Source of the DNA: Bacilli bacterium
Lineage (GTDB): Bacteria; Bacillota_I; Bacilli_A; RF39; UBA660
DNA: 64,000 nucleotides
Direction: 5' to 3'
Assembly: GCA_017612805.1 (NCBI GenBank)
Contig: JAGAFD010000007.1
Span: 1 to 64,000, forward strand
The number at the start of each line of letters is the position of its first letter. Position 1 is the stretch's first letter. The notes under the pieces are model-generated. The model was not told where the DNA came from and ran no database searches. It saw nothing but the letters and a program-made list of their open reading frames with translations. A program made the translations under genes and the position numbers. Positions 7,967 to 16,265 of this stretch are shown here, one piece after another.

Positions 7967-8160
7967 ATAACTCCTATAATATCAATGATATCAAAAATTA
8001 AATTACTTAATAAATAACTCATTATTAATATCAGAGAAATAATAAATAATTTAGATTCAATATGATGATTCTTTTTAAAGATATTATTTATATTTAAACC
8101 TGATACAACAAATGTTGATACAAGAATTGTGATTGCATAAACAATAATCTTATAATTCAT
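7963..8160 (-). CDS. Small membrane protein, DUF1146/YwzB-like
   Basis: This is a 65-residue protein with two membrane segments, about residues 3-22 and 38-58. Size, topology and position beside spoIID and murA fit the DUF1146 (YwzB) family, which has no known biochemical role. The ATG at 8160 overlaps the stop of rpiB and its 3' end overlaps the start of spoIID, so it is embedded in a tightly coupled operon. The assignment rests on context plus weak similarity. Confidence 0.65.
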   Translation of the reverse strand: MNYKIIVYAITILVSTFVVSGLNINNIFKKNHHIESKLFIISLILIMSYLLSNLIFDIIDIIGVI

Positions 8161-8602
8161 TATATTCACCATTTTCATAATCTATGATTTGTTTAATACG
8201 ACGAATATGTCTTTCTTCATTTAAGCATTCTGTTTCAATAAATTTTTTTACAATATTTAATGCTTCGTTTTTAGTATAGTTGCTACCTAGAGCAATAACA
8301 TTACAATTATTATGTAAGCGAGACATTTCAGCGTCATTTAAGTTAGAAACTCTAGCACAACGAATTCCTTTAACTTTATTACAAGCAATCGAAACGCCAA
8401 TACCAGTTCCACATAGAATTATTCCCATACTACCAGGATTTTCATTAATTAATTTACCTAATTTAAATGAAAAAACCGGATAATCATCTAATGGATCATT
8501 TGGTAAATCAACTTTTTCAATATCATAAGTATTTTTTAATTCATTATAAATATGATTAACTAATAAAACCCCATTATGATCACTAGTTATAAATAGTTTC
8601 AT
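8150..8602 (-). CDS. rpiB: Ribose-5-phosphate isomerase B
   Basis: It interconverts ribose-5-phosphate and ribulose-5-phosphate in the pentose phosphate pathway. The 150-residue protein starts MKLFITSDHNG (usually SDHAG) and contains the active-site loop LCGTGIGVSIACNKVKGIRCA with its catalytic Cys, plus NVIALGSNYT. Size is normal. It overlaps the upstream ATP-grasp gene by 4 nt and the downstream DUF1146 gene by 11 nt. In B. subtilis the homologue (ywlF) also lies in the spoIIR-prfA neighbourhood. Confidence 0.92.
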   Translation of the reverse strand: MKLFITSDHNGVLLVNHIYNELKNTYDIEKVDLPNDPLDDYPVFSFKLGKLINENPGSMGIILCGTGIGVSIACNKVKGIRCARVSNLNDAEMSRLHNNCNVIALGSNYTKNEALNIVKKFIETECLNEERHIRRIKQIIDYENGEYNEL

Positions 8603-9591
8603 TTTTTTATTCCTTTCATAGCTTTTTCAAATACTGGAAGTAATCCAATACCATCTTTACGATGTGGAGGAAGTTGATAAATATCATGTCCTGGGAATTC
8701 ATTTCCTTCAATTAAATATAACTTATCTTTTCCTACACATACATCCCAACCAACATAATTAACTTCAGGGATTACATATGTTGCTTCTTCACATAATTTA
8801 ACAATTTCTTTCCAATGTGGAATAATTAAACCAACAATAGCTTCATTAGTTAGAGGATGGCGCTCATATAAATGGTCAAATTTATCAATAGCAGGATAAA
8901 TAATTTTTCCACTATCTATTTCAATAGGTGCAGCCATGCCTTCATTATTAAAATTATCCACTATGTTGTTATTATTACCAATTCTTAAATAAGCTGTTAC
9001 AACTTTATGATTTATTGTTACTACTCTTAAAGTATTAATTGATGTGGGATGTAATTTTGATAATGTATCACATTGCGTTAATATTTCTTCTACTAATAAT
9101 TGACCATTCTTTTCAATTTGATTATAAGTATTTAAATTATCACCATCACTAACAATTTCAATACCTTTACCACATTGTAAATTAATAGGTTTAACAATTA
9201 GTTTTTTATGTTTTTTCAATAATTTATCAAATTCTTCAAAATTATTATCAATTAATAACCAATCTCTACCAATATATTTGTTAAATTTTTTAATAAACAA
9301 TACTTTATTATTAAAATATTTAGTAAATTTTGGATCATTGTATTTTTTTACAAATTCATTATTAATACCACGCGTAATAATGGTTTTTCTTTGTTCTTTA
9401 TTTAAATCATACATTTCAAATAAATTGTAATCTAAATAACCAGCTTGATATTTAAAACCACAAGCAATAATATCAAAGAATAAATAGATACGAGATTTTT
9501 TGGTTTTCTTATGAATTTTATTGATTGTTTGAAAAAATCTTTTATAATCCATTTTGGAAACTCTTGTTAATAAATATTTAATTTTTCTCAT
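8599..9591 (-). CDS. Sugar-transfer-associated ATP-grasp protein
   Basis: This is a 330-residue protein of the ATP-grasp fold. Its motifs match the sugar-transfer-associated group (ATPgrasp_ST): KKLIVKPINLQCGKGIEIV for the ATP-binding lysine and glycine loop, LLVEEIL, SINTLRVVTI, and VNYVGWDVCV followed by LIEGNEFPGHD. The group is usually found near capsule or teichoic acid genes and its substrate is unknown. Here it stands alone upstream of rpiB with a 4-nt overlap. The start may be ATG 9591 or a GTG at 9600; neither has a strong ribosome binding site. Confidence 0.8.
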   Translation of the reverse strand: MRKIKYLLTRVSKMDYKRFFQTINKIHKKTKKSRIYLFFDIIACGFKYQAGYLDYNLFEMYDLNKEQRKTIITRGINNEFVKKYNDPKFTKYFNNKVLFIKKFNKYIGRDWLLIDNNFEEFDKLLKKHKKLIVKPINLQCGKGIEIVSDGDNLNTYNQIEKNGQLLVEEILTQCDTLSKLHPTSINTLRVVTINHKVVTAYLRIGNNNNIVDNFNNEGMAAPIEIDSGKIIYPAIDKFDHLYERHPLTNEAIVGLIIPHWKEIVKLCEEATYVIPEVNYVGWDVCVGKDKLYLIEGNEFPGHDIYQLPPHRKDGIGLLPVFEKAMKGIKK

Positions 9592-9627
9592 ATAAATCAC
9601 TAATAGAATTATAACAAATAATTAATT

Positions 9628-9655
9628 AAAAAAAAACTGCAATTATGCAGTTTTA
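9628..9655 (-). terminator. Intrinsic terminator of rpmE
   Basis: ACTGCA (9636-9641) pairs with TGCAGT (9646-9651) around a 4-nt loop, followed on the minus strand by an 8-base T run. The rpmE stop lies in the hairpin. Confidence 0.85.
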
Positions 9656-9864
9656 TTTGTATCTTGATTAAATCCATACTTTTTATTAAACTTTTCAACA
9701 GATCCGGTTTTTTTAGCCTTACCTTGTGTTCCAGTATAGAAAGAATGACATTCGCTACAAACTTCTAGATGAATATTTTCAGTGTTTGATTTAGTTTTAA
9801 ATGTTGCACCACATGCACATTTTACTGTAGCTTCTTTTGCTTCAGGATGTAAACCTGCTTTCAT
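9643..9864 (-). CDS. rpmE: 50S ribosomal protein L31, zinc-binding type
   Basis: This is a 73-residue L31 of the zinc-carrying (C+) type. The metal ligands are seen in KCACGATF and [13 protein letters not shown]. It begins [16 protein letters not shown], close to the family start MKxxIHPxY. AAAGGAG lies 7 nt upstream. It has its own promoter, a short hairpin leader and a terminator, so it is a single-gene unit. Zinc-type L31 is commonly exchanged for a zinc-free paralogue in zinc limitation; no paralogue is in this window. Confidence 0.95.
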   Translation of the reverse strand: MKAGLHPEAKEATVKCACGATFKTKSNTENIHLEVCSECHSFYTGTQGKAKKTGSVEKFNKKYGFNQDTNKTA

Positions 9865-9882
9865 GATATCGCTCCTTTCGCC

Positions 9883-9901
9883 ATGTTTAATTCTTAAACA
9901 T
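9883..9901 (-). promoter_or_regulatory. Hairpin in the rpmE leader
   Basis: ATGTTTAA (9883-9890) pairs perfectly with TTAAACAT (9894-9901) around a 3-nt loop, a few bases before the ribosome binding site of rpmE. L31 genes of Firmicutes often carry autoregulatory leaders; whether this is one is inferred. Confidence 0.45.
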
Positions 9902-9922
9902 AGTTTTTCTTCCGTCTTATGT

Positions 9923-9950
9923 ATTATAACATAAGTTTATAAATTAGCAA
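9923..9950 (-). promoter_or_regulatory. Promoter of rpmE
   Basis: On the minus strand TTGCTA (9945-9950) and TATAAT (9923-9928) are separated by 16 nt, about 60 nt upstream of the rpmE start. Confidence 0.7.
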
Positions 9951-9961
9951 TAATATTTTAT

Positions 9962-10474
9962 TTAAAAATGAAATATTGTCAATATTTTACTAACTATATC
10001 AATAATTATGTCACATTTTTTAACAGCAACGGTTTTTAATACAGCTTTTAAACCTACGGTTAATGAAGATACTAATGCTGTAATAATAATGGTTACTAAA
10101 CTAATATTATCAATGTGTTTAGCAATATATATCGCTAAAATAGCTACTAGGGAACCACTAACGATTCCACAAATATCGCCAACAATATCACAACAAATAG
10201 TTGCCATTTTATTAGAATTCTTAATTATTTTAACGGCTGTTTTAGCTCCCTTTATTTTACGGGTAGCTTTAGCATGGAATGTTGCTTCATTACTTGTAAG
10301 TGATGCAACCCCTATCATATCAAATATAATACCAGTAAATATTACTAATAATAGAATTGCTAATAAAAAATAAACATTTAAGTTATTAGCTATTACATTA
10401 GAAACAGTACTGAAAATTACAGATAATAAGAATGTTAAAATAAAAATAATTATTATCCATGTGTGTTTTTTCAT
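9962..10474 (-). CDS. oapA: OapA-like small membrane protein, likely OLE RNA partner
   Basis: This is a 170-residue protein with four predicted membrane segments (about 5-28, 36-56, 104-118, 125-146) and a basic cytoplasmic stretch (KATRKIKGAKTAVKIIKNSNK). It contains CCDIVGDICG, placing Asp96 and Asp100 four residues apart. This resembles OapA, the membrane protein that binds OLE RNA in Bacillus halodurans and resembles CorB-like magnesium transporters; from memory, a conserved Asp pair there (D104/D108) is functionally important. It lies directly downstream of a roughly 470-nt structured RNA on the same strand, which is where oapA normally sits. GAGGTGAAAT precedes its ATG. If not OapA, it is an uncharacterised membrane protein. 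Confidence 0.7.
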   Translation of the reverse strand: MKKHTWIIIIFILTFLLSVIFSTVSNVIANNLNVYFLLAILLLVIFTGIIFDMIGVASLTSNEATFHAKATRKIKGAKTAVKIIKNSNKMATICCDIVGDICGIVSGSLVAILAIYIAKHIDNISLVTIIITALVSSLTVGLKAVLKTVAVKKCDIIIDIVSKILTIFHF

Positions 10475-10484
10475 ATTTCACCTC

Positions 10485-10958
10485 AAAAAAAAAGGATTGG
10501 TATGGATGTATATCAAATTAATTTTACGGCTTTGGTCGAGTTGAATTTCTCTACTTTCCACCATTGGTTACCCGCCGGCCATTTCTATTTAAGGATCGTA
10601 ACTAGGCGTTACCGCGCTAATTACTCGATTACCACTTAGTCCGCACTTCAATCTCTGAAATACATTCACTCTAGAGGTTTTCCCAAGCACAAAAGGTTTA
10701 TTTTTATTCGCTTTTGCAATTATAATTTCATAACTTTCGTTAATTCCATATAATCACTCACGACATGCGCGTTAAGTACCAGTAAGCGTAACAAAAGGAA
10801 TTAAGTTATATGCCATTATAACGTTCCTTTTATTTAAAATCATATATTCACCCCAACCTGGGCTGAAGAAGCAAATATACAAAGTGCAATAGCGCAATTA
10901 ATGGATTTTTAGCCCCATCTTCGAATAATTTTTGTGACTAGAATAATGCTCCATACGC
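10485..10958 (-). ncRNA. ole: Large structured non-coding RNA, probably a short OLE RNA
   Basis: This is a 500-bp gene-free stretch with higher GC than its surroundings, a strong minus-strand promoter at one end and nine A (T on the minus strand) at 10485-10493. The ends can pair: minus-strand GTATGGA (10950-10956) with TCCATAC (10500-10506). Perfect internal helices include AAAAGGAA/TTCCTTTT (10793-10800/10824-10831) closed further by GTTATA/TATAAC, GTAAC/GTTAC (10598-10602/10608-10612), and CCCA/TGGG (10852-10862). It lacks hallmarks of RNase P RNA, tmRNA, 6S and known riboswitches. Position upstream of an OapA-like gene makes OLE RNA the best guess, although usual OLE is nearer 600 nt. Confidence 0.65.
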
Positions 10959-10964
10959 ATTATA

Positions 10965-10993
10965 AATATATCATATTTACACTAATTTGTCAA
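10965..10993 (-). promoter_or_regulatory. Near-consensus promoter of the large structured RNA
   Basis: On the minus strand a perfect TTGACA (10988-10993) and TATATT (10965-10970) are separated by 17 nt. A start near 10958 would place the 5' end exactly at the closing helix of the RNA. The -35 box lies inside the last codons of the upstream SGNH-like gene. Confidence 0.85.
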
Positions 10994-11566
10994 GTTGGCA
11001 GTAAAAAGTTGTTGATATATTTCCTGATTTATGCTTTCTATTTTATTATTCGAAATATCAATTAAAGCTAAATGATATTTTTCACTTAACCCCTTTAAAT
11101 AAGTGTTAGTAATTACTATATACTTCTTATCTATATTGATATTAGATGGTAAATTTATAAGATAAAGATGTTTATTTAGATTAGTTATTTCTTTAATAAT
11201 TATCTCATAGTTATCTAAATATTCACTTATATAATTGGAATTTATGTATTCTTGGTTAACCAGTTGTTCAATTCCAATATTTAAAAAAATCACATTTGCT
11301 TCTTTAATTAGTTTTTTAATATCTGAATCATGGTTATTTAATTCATTGATTAATTCCGATGTATGATGAAATATTTTAATATCGTATTGATCATATTTTA
11401 AATCACTCATTAAATAATCATTATAAGATGGATAATAACCGTTATTAAAACCATTACTATAAATATCACCAATACTTAAAATATTAATTCTTTCTTGTTT
11501 ATTATTGGTATATATTAAATAAGTTAATCCGGATGCAATTAATATAACAATCAGCAGCTTTTTCAT
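10982..11566 (-). CDS. SGNH/GDSL-like secreted or membrane-anchored protein, active site degenerate
   Basis: This is a 194-residue protein with an N-terminal signal anchor (about 3-20). The first strand-loop, INILSIGDIYSNGFNNGYYPSYNDYL, resembles block I of SGNH hydrolases, whose GDS motif carries the nucleophilic serine; here it reads GDI. The middle NVIFLNIGIEQL resembles block III. The catalytic serine is thus missing or displaced, and no DxxH motif is clear at the C-terminus. It may be a non-enzymatic or divergent relative. It lies downstream of murA on the same strand, and its 3' end holds the promoter of the structured RNA. Confidence 0.45.
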   Translation of the reverse strand: MKKLLIVILIASGLTYLIYTNNKQERINILSIGDIYSNGFNNGYYPSYNDYLMSDLKYDQYDIKIFHHTSELINELNNHDSDIKKLIKEANVIFLNIGIEQLVNQEYINSNYISEYLDNYEIIIKEITNLNKHLYLINLPSNINIDKKYIVITNTYLKGLSEKYHLALIDISNNKIESINQEIYQQLFTANLTN

Positions 11567-11577
11567 TTTATCACCAT

Positions 11578-11604
11578 AAAAAAAATAGAGTTTATACTCT
11601 ATTA
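11578..11604 (-). terminator. Intrinsic terminator of murA
   Basis: AATAGAGT (11584-11591) pairs with ACTCTATT (11596-11603) around TTAT, followed on the minus strand by T bases. It overlaps the stop codon. Confidence 0.8.
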
Positions 11605-12855
11605 TATTTCAATGATTTCAATATTAGCACCAACGGCTTGTAATTTTTCAATAATACCACTATATCCTCTTAAGATATGGTTTATTTCTTCAATATAGGT
11701 ATCACCATCGGCAATTAAACCTGCAATAACCATTGTTGCTCCCGCTCTTAAGTCAGTGGCAGTTACATAAGCTCCTTTTAATGGAGTTGGTCCAATAATT
11801 GATAATTTTTGGCCAGTAACATTCATATTAGCACCCATTTGATTTAAATACTTAGTATATTGCATACGATTTTCATAAATGGTTTCTTCATAAGTGGAAA
11901 AACCATTTAATTGAGTCATATATAAACCCATTGGTTGTCCAATATCCGTTGGAAATCCTGGGAACACTTGACTCTTAATATTAATTGCATTTTTTACTTT
12001 ATTTTGCGATACAATAATTTTATTTTCATATATTTCTAATTCGGCGCCACTTTCTAAAAGCTTAGAAGTAAGTGATTCAATATGTTCAGGAATTATATTA
12101 TTAATAGTTATCTTTTTACCAATTAATGCTCCCATAATTAAATAAGTACCAGCTTCAATACGATCAGGTATAACTTCCGTATAACCACTTTTAAGCTCTT
12201 TTACACCAATAATTTTAATACGTGAGGTACCAGCACCATAAATTTTAGCTCCCATGGAAGTTAAGAAACTAGCAACATTAACGATTTCTGGCTCACACGC
12301 AGCATTGTTAATAATAGTTTGACCTTCAGCTAAAACTGCCGCAAGTAAAATATTAATAGTAGCTCCCACTGAGGCAAAGTCTAAATTTATAAAATTACCT
12401 TTTAGGCTATCCGCTTTTATAATATATTTATTTCCTTGATTAATAACTTTAGCACCCAATTTTTTAAAACCTTCTAAATGAAGATTAATAGGTCTTAAAC
12501 CGATGTTGCATCCACCAGGAAAATACATTTCTACATAATGGAATTTACCTAATAATGCCCCCATAAAATAGTAAGATGCTCTTAGTTTAGAACTATATTC
12601 TTCTTTTATAGCGGTATTTTTAATATTATTACAATCGATTTCAAAATGATCATTATCTTTGGTAATCTTTCCGCCTAATTGTTCAATTATCTTTTCTAAA
12701 TAATATACATCAGATATATCCGGAACATTATCAATAATTGCTTTATTACTACATAAAATAGCCGCAGGAAGTAACGCTACACAACTGTTTTTAGCCCCAC
12801 TTATATTAATTGTTCCTTCTAATAATTTACCACCTTGAATATGGATTTGTTGCAT
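11602..12855 (-). CDS. murA: UDP-N-acetylglucosamine 1-carboxyvinyltransferase
   Basis: MurA transfers enolpyruvate from PEP to UDP-GlcNAc, the first committed step of peptidoglycan synthesis. The 417-residue protein has the normal length. It shows Lys22 in ISGAKNS, the catalytic Cys116 in FPGGCNIGLRP (the residue attacked by fosfomycin in the family), and the C-terminal TDLRAGATMVIAGL segment. It carries its own terminator. A second murA may exist elsewhere, as Firmicutes commonly carry two; this one's placement near sporulation genes and rpmE does not decide which. Confidence 0.96.
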   Translation of the reverse strand: MQQIHIQGGKLLEGTINISGAKNSCVALLPAAILCSNKAIIDNVPDISDVYYLEKIIEQLGGKITKDNDHFEIDCNNIKNTAIKEEYSSKLRASYYFMGALLGKFHYVEMYFPGGCNIGLRPINLHLEGFKKLGAKVINQGNKYIIKADSLKGNFINLDFASVGATINILLAAVLAEGQTIINNAACEPEIVNVASFLTSMGAKIYGAGTSRIKIIGVKELKSGYTEVIPDRIEAGTYLIMGALIGKKITINNIIPEHIESLTSKLLESGAELEIYENKIIVSQNKVKNAINIKSQVFPGFPTDIGQPMGLYMTQLNGFSTYEETIYENRMQYTKYLNQMGANMNVTGQKLSIIGPTPLKGAYVTATDLRAGATMVIAGLIADGDTYIEEINHILRGYSGIIEKLQAVGANIEIIEI

Positions 12856-12909
12856 TTAATCACATCTTTCATAATTTAATGATAATATAATTTATTTATT
12901 CTTGTCAAA

Positions 12910-13428
12910 TTATTTAATTAAGTTATAGACACCCATTATAATAAGAATTATTATTCCAATTTTTTTAGGGTCTTTAACATATTTATTTTTAAATAAATCA
13001 CCAAATTTTAAACCCGTATAAGTAAATATATAACTAATAATGCCAAAGATTAATAAGGATATAAAAGATAGTTTATTTAAGCCAATACCGACGGAAAAAG
13101 CATCAATGCTTACGGTTAATGAAAACAATAACATACTAAGTAATTGATCTTTAATTAAAATATTTTTATTTTCTTTTTCAATTATTAAAGAGAAGCCTAT
13201 TATTAATAAAATGAGACCTAATAATAAATTATAATTAATATTTATGTATTGGTAAATTATCATACTTAAGGTGTGTCCTAGTACTGGCATAATAATATGA
13301 AAGATAGCTACAATTGATGATAATAAAATATTTCTTTTGAACATGTTAGTTAAAGAAATAGCGATTGATAAAGAAAAAGTATCCATACTTAATCCAATTG
13401 CTATAAATAAGATTTCTATTATATTCAT
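12910..13428 (-). CDS. mntP: Manganese efflux pump MntP
   Basis: This is a 172-residue membrane protein with six predicted segments built as two repeats. Each begins with a D-containing helix: IGLSMDTFSLSIAISLT and LTVSIDAFSVGIGLNK. These paired Asp-bearing motifs define MntP (DUF204), which exports Mn2+. In B. subtilis mntP (ywlD) also lies near rpiB and spoIIR, so the neighbourhood agrees. No strong ribosome binding site is seen before the ATG. Confidence 0.9.
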   Translation of the reverse strand: MNIIEILFIAIGLSMDTFSLSIAISLTNMFKRNILLSSIVAIFHIIMPVLGHTLSMIIYQYININYNLLLGLILLIIGFSLIIEKENKNILIKDQLLSMLLFSLTVSIDAFSVGIGLNKLSFISLLIFGIISYIFTYTGLKFGDLFKNKYVKDPKKIGIIILIIMGVYNLIK

Positions 13429-13448
13429 AATTAAACTTATGAATTATT

Positions 13449-13940
13449 TTATAATTTATTAATCATTTCTTTTACAATCGATTTATATTCATTATTATCT
13501 TCATCAATAAAACATAAAGGAGGATATAAAACACACCACCAATTATCGCCTTTAGCAGTTCCTAGTTTTATTAATAAAGATTCATAATTACCACTTTTAT
13601 AGATTATTCCATTATATTTTTTATCTGGAAAGAAATTAAAGCCATAATTAATTTCATAATCATCAGTATATTTTTTAATAATACTTTCTATATCTAAATT
13701 ATTCTTTAAACGTTTAATTAAACTAGCACGATCAAGACGGTCATATTGTTCTTGTTTCATATAGTTTATAATATCCGTTTTAATAATGGTTTTTAATTCT
13801 TGATCTTTAATATCATTAGAATTAGCAATGATTCGAAAACGAATTGCATTATCACCAATAATAATATCTTCGTCACCTTTATGATATAAATATAAGAATA
13901 ATAACATAAACACAAATAAAAAAAAGATAAGTTTTTTCAT
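13449..13940 (-). CDS. spoIIR: Stage II sporulation protein R
   Basis: SpoIIR is made in the forespore under sigma F and signals across the septum to activate SpoIIGA, which processes pro-sigma E. The 163-residue protein has a signal anchor (about 3-19) and two family signatures: AIRFRIIANSNDIKDQELK, and GDNWWCVLYPPLCFID near the C-terminus. GGTGATAAA precedes the ATG. It lies downstream of prfA-prmC as in B. subtilis. Its presence implies a working sigma F to sigma E relay and is one of the better single markers of sporulation. Confidence 0.94.
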   Translation of the reverse strand: MKKLIFFLFVFMLLFLYLYHKGDEDIIIGDNAIRFRIIANSNDIKDQELKTIIKTDIINYMKQEQYDRLDRASLIKRLKNNLDIESIIKKYTDDYEINYGFNFFPDKKYNGIIYKSGNYESLLIKLGTAKGDNWWCVLYPPLCFIDEDNNEYKSIVKEMINKL

Positions 13941-13985
13941 TTTATCACCACTTATCTTATGTATTTATTTTATTTTTTTTATGCA

Positions 13986-14696
13986 CTATTTTAAAATAAA
14001 GATGAATCGATCTTTATCGTTATAGTCTTTTTTAACCGAAATATTATTGATATTTTTTGATTTAGCATAAAAAATTATATCATCAGCTTCTTCTTCACCT
14101 ATTTCAAATGCAACTAGCTTGTAATTATTTAATAATGCTACTTGATCAATAATATATTTATAATACTTAATAGGATCTTCATCAGAATAAAGGGCCATAT
14201 CCGGTTCAAAACGTGTATTAGGAGAAACTTTATCTTGATGGGTTAAATACGGAGGATTACTAATAATTAAATCATAGCAATCCTCTATTTGATATTTGAA
14301 TAAATCTTGTTCGATCAAATTTATTTTATTTTCTAAATGATGGAGCTTTATATTTCTTTTACATACTTCATTAGCTTCATGAGATACTTCAACCATATCA
14401 ACATAAGCATTCGTTAAATTAGCTAGAGTTAAACCAATTACTCCCGAACCAGAACATAAATCTAATACTTTATTAATTTTAAAATTTTTATTTAATACTT
14501 GTTCAATTAATTGTTCCGTTTCAAATCTTGGAATTAATACATTTTCATTAACAAAATATTTATAACCATAAAAGATGGCATCCCCTACAACGTATTGTAA
14601 TGGATAACCATCGTTTAATTTAGTTAATAATTCATTAGTAATTAAAATATTATGTTCTTTTAAAGTATTAATATCTAAATCACTTAAATTATTCAT
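13986..14696 (-). CDS. prmC: Release factor glutamine methyltransferase, short N-terminus
   Basis: PrmC methylates the glutamine of the GGQ motif of release factors. The SAM-binding domain shows [16 protein letters not shown] and the catalytic [11 protein letters not shown]. At 236 residues it is about 40-50 shorter than usual, because the N-terminal helical domain that docks the release factor is reduced to about 35 residues before [13 protein letters not shown]. Its start overlaps the end of prfA, its substrate's gene, by 8 nt, indicating coupling. Confidence 0.93.
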   Translation of the reverse strand: MNNLSDLDINTLKEHNILITNELLTKLNDGYPLQYVVGDAIFYGYKYFVNENVLIPRFETEQLIEQVLNKNFKINKVLDLCSGSGVIGLTLANLTNAYVDMVEVSHEANEVCKRNIKLHHLENKINLIEQDLFKYQIEDCYDLIISNPPYLTHQDKVSPNTRFEPDMALYSDEDPIKYYKYIIDQVALLNNYKLVAFEIGEEEADDIIFYAKSKNINNISVKKDYNDKDRFIFILK

Positions 14697-15750
14697 TATT
14701 ACCTTCTAATTTCATTTTTAAATCTTCAGTTATTAAAGCATTAATAATTGGATCTAAATCACCATCCATTACACGATCTAAGTTCATTACGGAAAAACCA
14801 ATACGATGATCAGTTACCCTATTTTGTGGATAATTATATGTTCTAATTTTTTCAGAACGATCACCAGTACCAATCTTACTACGACGAAGATCGGTTTCTT
14901 CAGCTTGCTTTTCTCTTAATTTTAAATCGTATAAACGGGTTTTCATGATGGCAATGGCTTTTTCTTTATTCTTAATTTGACTTCTTTCGGTTTGACTATA
15001 AACGATAATTCCAGTTGGAATATGTGTTAAACGAACAGCTGAGTCAGTAGTATTAACTCCTTGTCCACCACATCCGCTTGATCTTGTTACGTCAACTCGT
15101 ATTTCATTCATGTCTAATTCAAAATCAATATCTTCAGCTTCTGGCATAACCGCAACAGTGGCAGTAGATGTTTGAATTCTTCCTTGTGATTCCGTTACTG
15201 GAACTCTTTGCACACGGTGTGAACCAGATTCATATTTTAATTTAGAATAAACATTTTCACCTTTAACCATGTATTCAATTTGTGAATAACCACCAGATGT
15301 ACCAGGTACTTCATTGGTAACTTCAATCTTCCAACCATTCTTTTCAGCATAGTGAGAATACATTCTAAATAAATCACCAGCAAAGATATTAGCTTCATCA
15401 CCACCAGCCGCACCACGGATTTCCATAATAATATCTTTTCCATCATTTTCATCTTTAGGAATAAGTAAGATTTTTAATTCTTCTTCAATATTATTTTTAG
15501 CTTCCATATTAGTATCTAATTCTACTTGGGCTACTTCTGCTAATTCAGAATCATGTAATAATTCTTTAGCTTCTTCAATATTTTTTAATACTTTTTTGTA
15601 TTCATCATATTTTTTAACAATTTCTTCTAAATCACGTTGTTCTTTAGATAACTTTTTAACCATATTATAATCATTCATTACTTCTGGTTTTAAAAGTTCA
15701 TTACTTACTTCTTCATATCTTTTTAAGATAGTTTCTAAACGTTCAATCAT
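14689..15750 (-). CDS. prfA: Peptide chain release factor 1
   Basis: RF1 reads UAA and UAG. The 353-residue protein shows the anticodon-like tripeptide PVT (184-186, in [11 protein letters not shown]) and the peptidyl-hydrolysis motif GGQ (228-230, in [12 protein letters not shown]). AGGAAGG precedes the ATG at a rather long spacing. It heads the prfA-prmC-spoIIR group. Confidence 0.97.
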   Translation of the reverse strand: MIERLETILKRYEEVSNELLKPEVMNDYNMVKKLSKEQRDLEEIVKKYDEYKKVLKNIEEAKELLHDSELAEVAQVELDTNMEAKNNIEEELKILLIPKDENDGKDIIMEIRGAAGGDEANIFAGDLFRMYSHYAEKNGWKIEVTNEVPGTSGGYSQIEYMVKGENVYSKLKYESGSHRVQRVPVTESQGRIQTSTATVAVMPEAEDIDFELDMNEIRVDVTRSSGCGGQGVNTTDSAVRLTHIPTGIIVYSQTERSQIKNKEKAIAIMKTRLYDLKLREKQAEETDLRRSKIGTGDRSEKIRTYNYPQNRVTDHRIGFSVMNLDRVMDGDLDPIINALITEDLKMKLEGNNE

Positions 15751-15800
15751 TTTTTAACATTCCTTCCTATTTTTTCAATAATTATATAAATAGGTGGGCG

Positions 15801-16250
15801 CTATAAATTGTCAGTTTCTTCCTCATTTTCATCGATAATTACTAAATCTTTTAAATCATCTTCAGCTTCGTCATCAGTTTCATCATGTTCATAGAAGATA
15901 TCTTCCTCTTCTTCTTCCATTTCAACTTCTTCTTCATCTTCTAGTAATTCATCGTCTTCTTCATCTTCTTCTAATTCAGAAGTATTAATTTTAATTTTAT
16001 TAGTATGTCTTTCTTTTAAATCCCAAAGACCATTATCTAACATATAGAATCTTTGATCAGTAGTTAATACTTCAAAGAAATCAGCAATCTTATTTTCAAA
16101 TACAGCATCACTTAATCCTTTTAAGTCACATACCTTTTTAAATAAATCATTTATTTTTAATTTCTTCTTTGATTCAACTAATATCATATAAGCTAAATCA
16201 TCAAATGAAATCATTTCTAAATCTTCTTTTGACATTTCTTTAATTTTCAT
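15801..16250 (-). CDS. rpoE: RNA polymerase delta subunit
   Basis: Delta is a Gram-positive RNA polymerase accessory subunit that raises recycling and promoter selectivity. Residues of about 5-85 form the folded HARE-HTH domain (SFDDLAYMILVESKKKLKINDLF, LDNGLWDLKERH). The remaining tail of about 65 residues is almost all Glu and Asp, as the disordered tail of delta should be. GGAGGAAAACAT precedes the ATG. It sits after argS, the B. subtilis order. Confidence 0.95.
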   Translation of the reverse strand: MKIKEMSKEDLEMISFDDLAYMILVESKKKLKINDLFKKVCDLKGLSDAVFENKIADFFEVLTTDQRFYMLDNGLWDLKERHTNKIKINTSELEEDEEDDELLEDEEEVEMEEEEEDIFYEHDETDDEAEDDLKDLVIIDENEEETDNL

Positions 16251-16265
16251 ATGTTTTCCTCCTAA

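Noticed and set aside
10008-10373. Plus-strand open frame of 121 codons
   Set aside because: It is the antisense of the OapA-like gene, has no ribosome binding site and no recognisable protein features.
10485-10958. Structured RNA considered as RNase P RNA, tmRNA or 6S RNA
   Set aside because: The RNase P core segments, a tag reading frame with tRNA-like end, and the 6S open-bubble shape were not found; length also differs from 6S.
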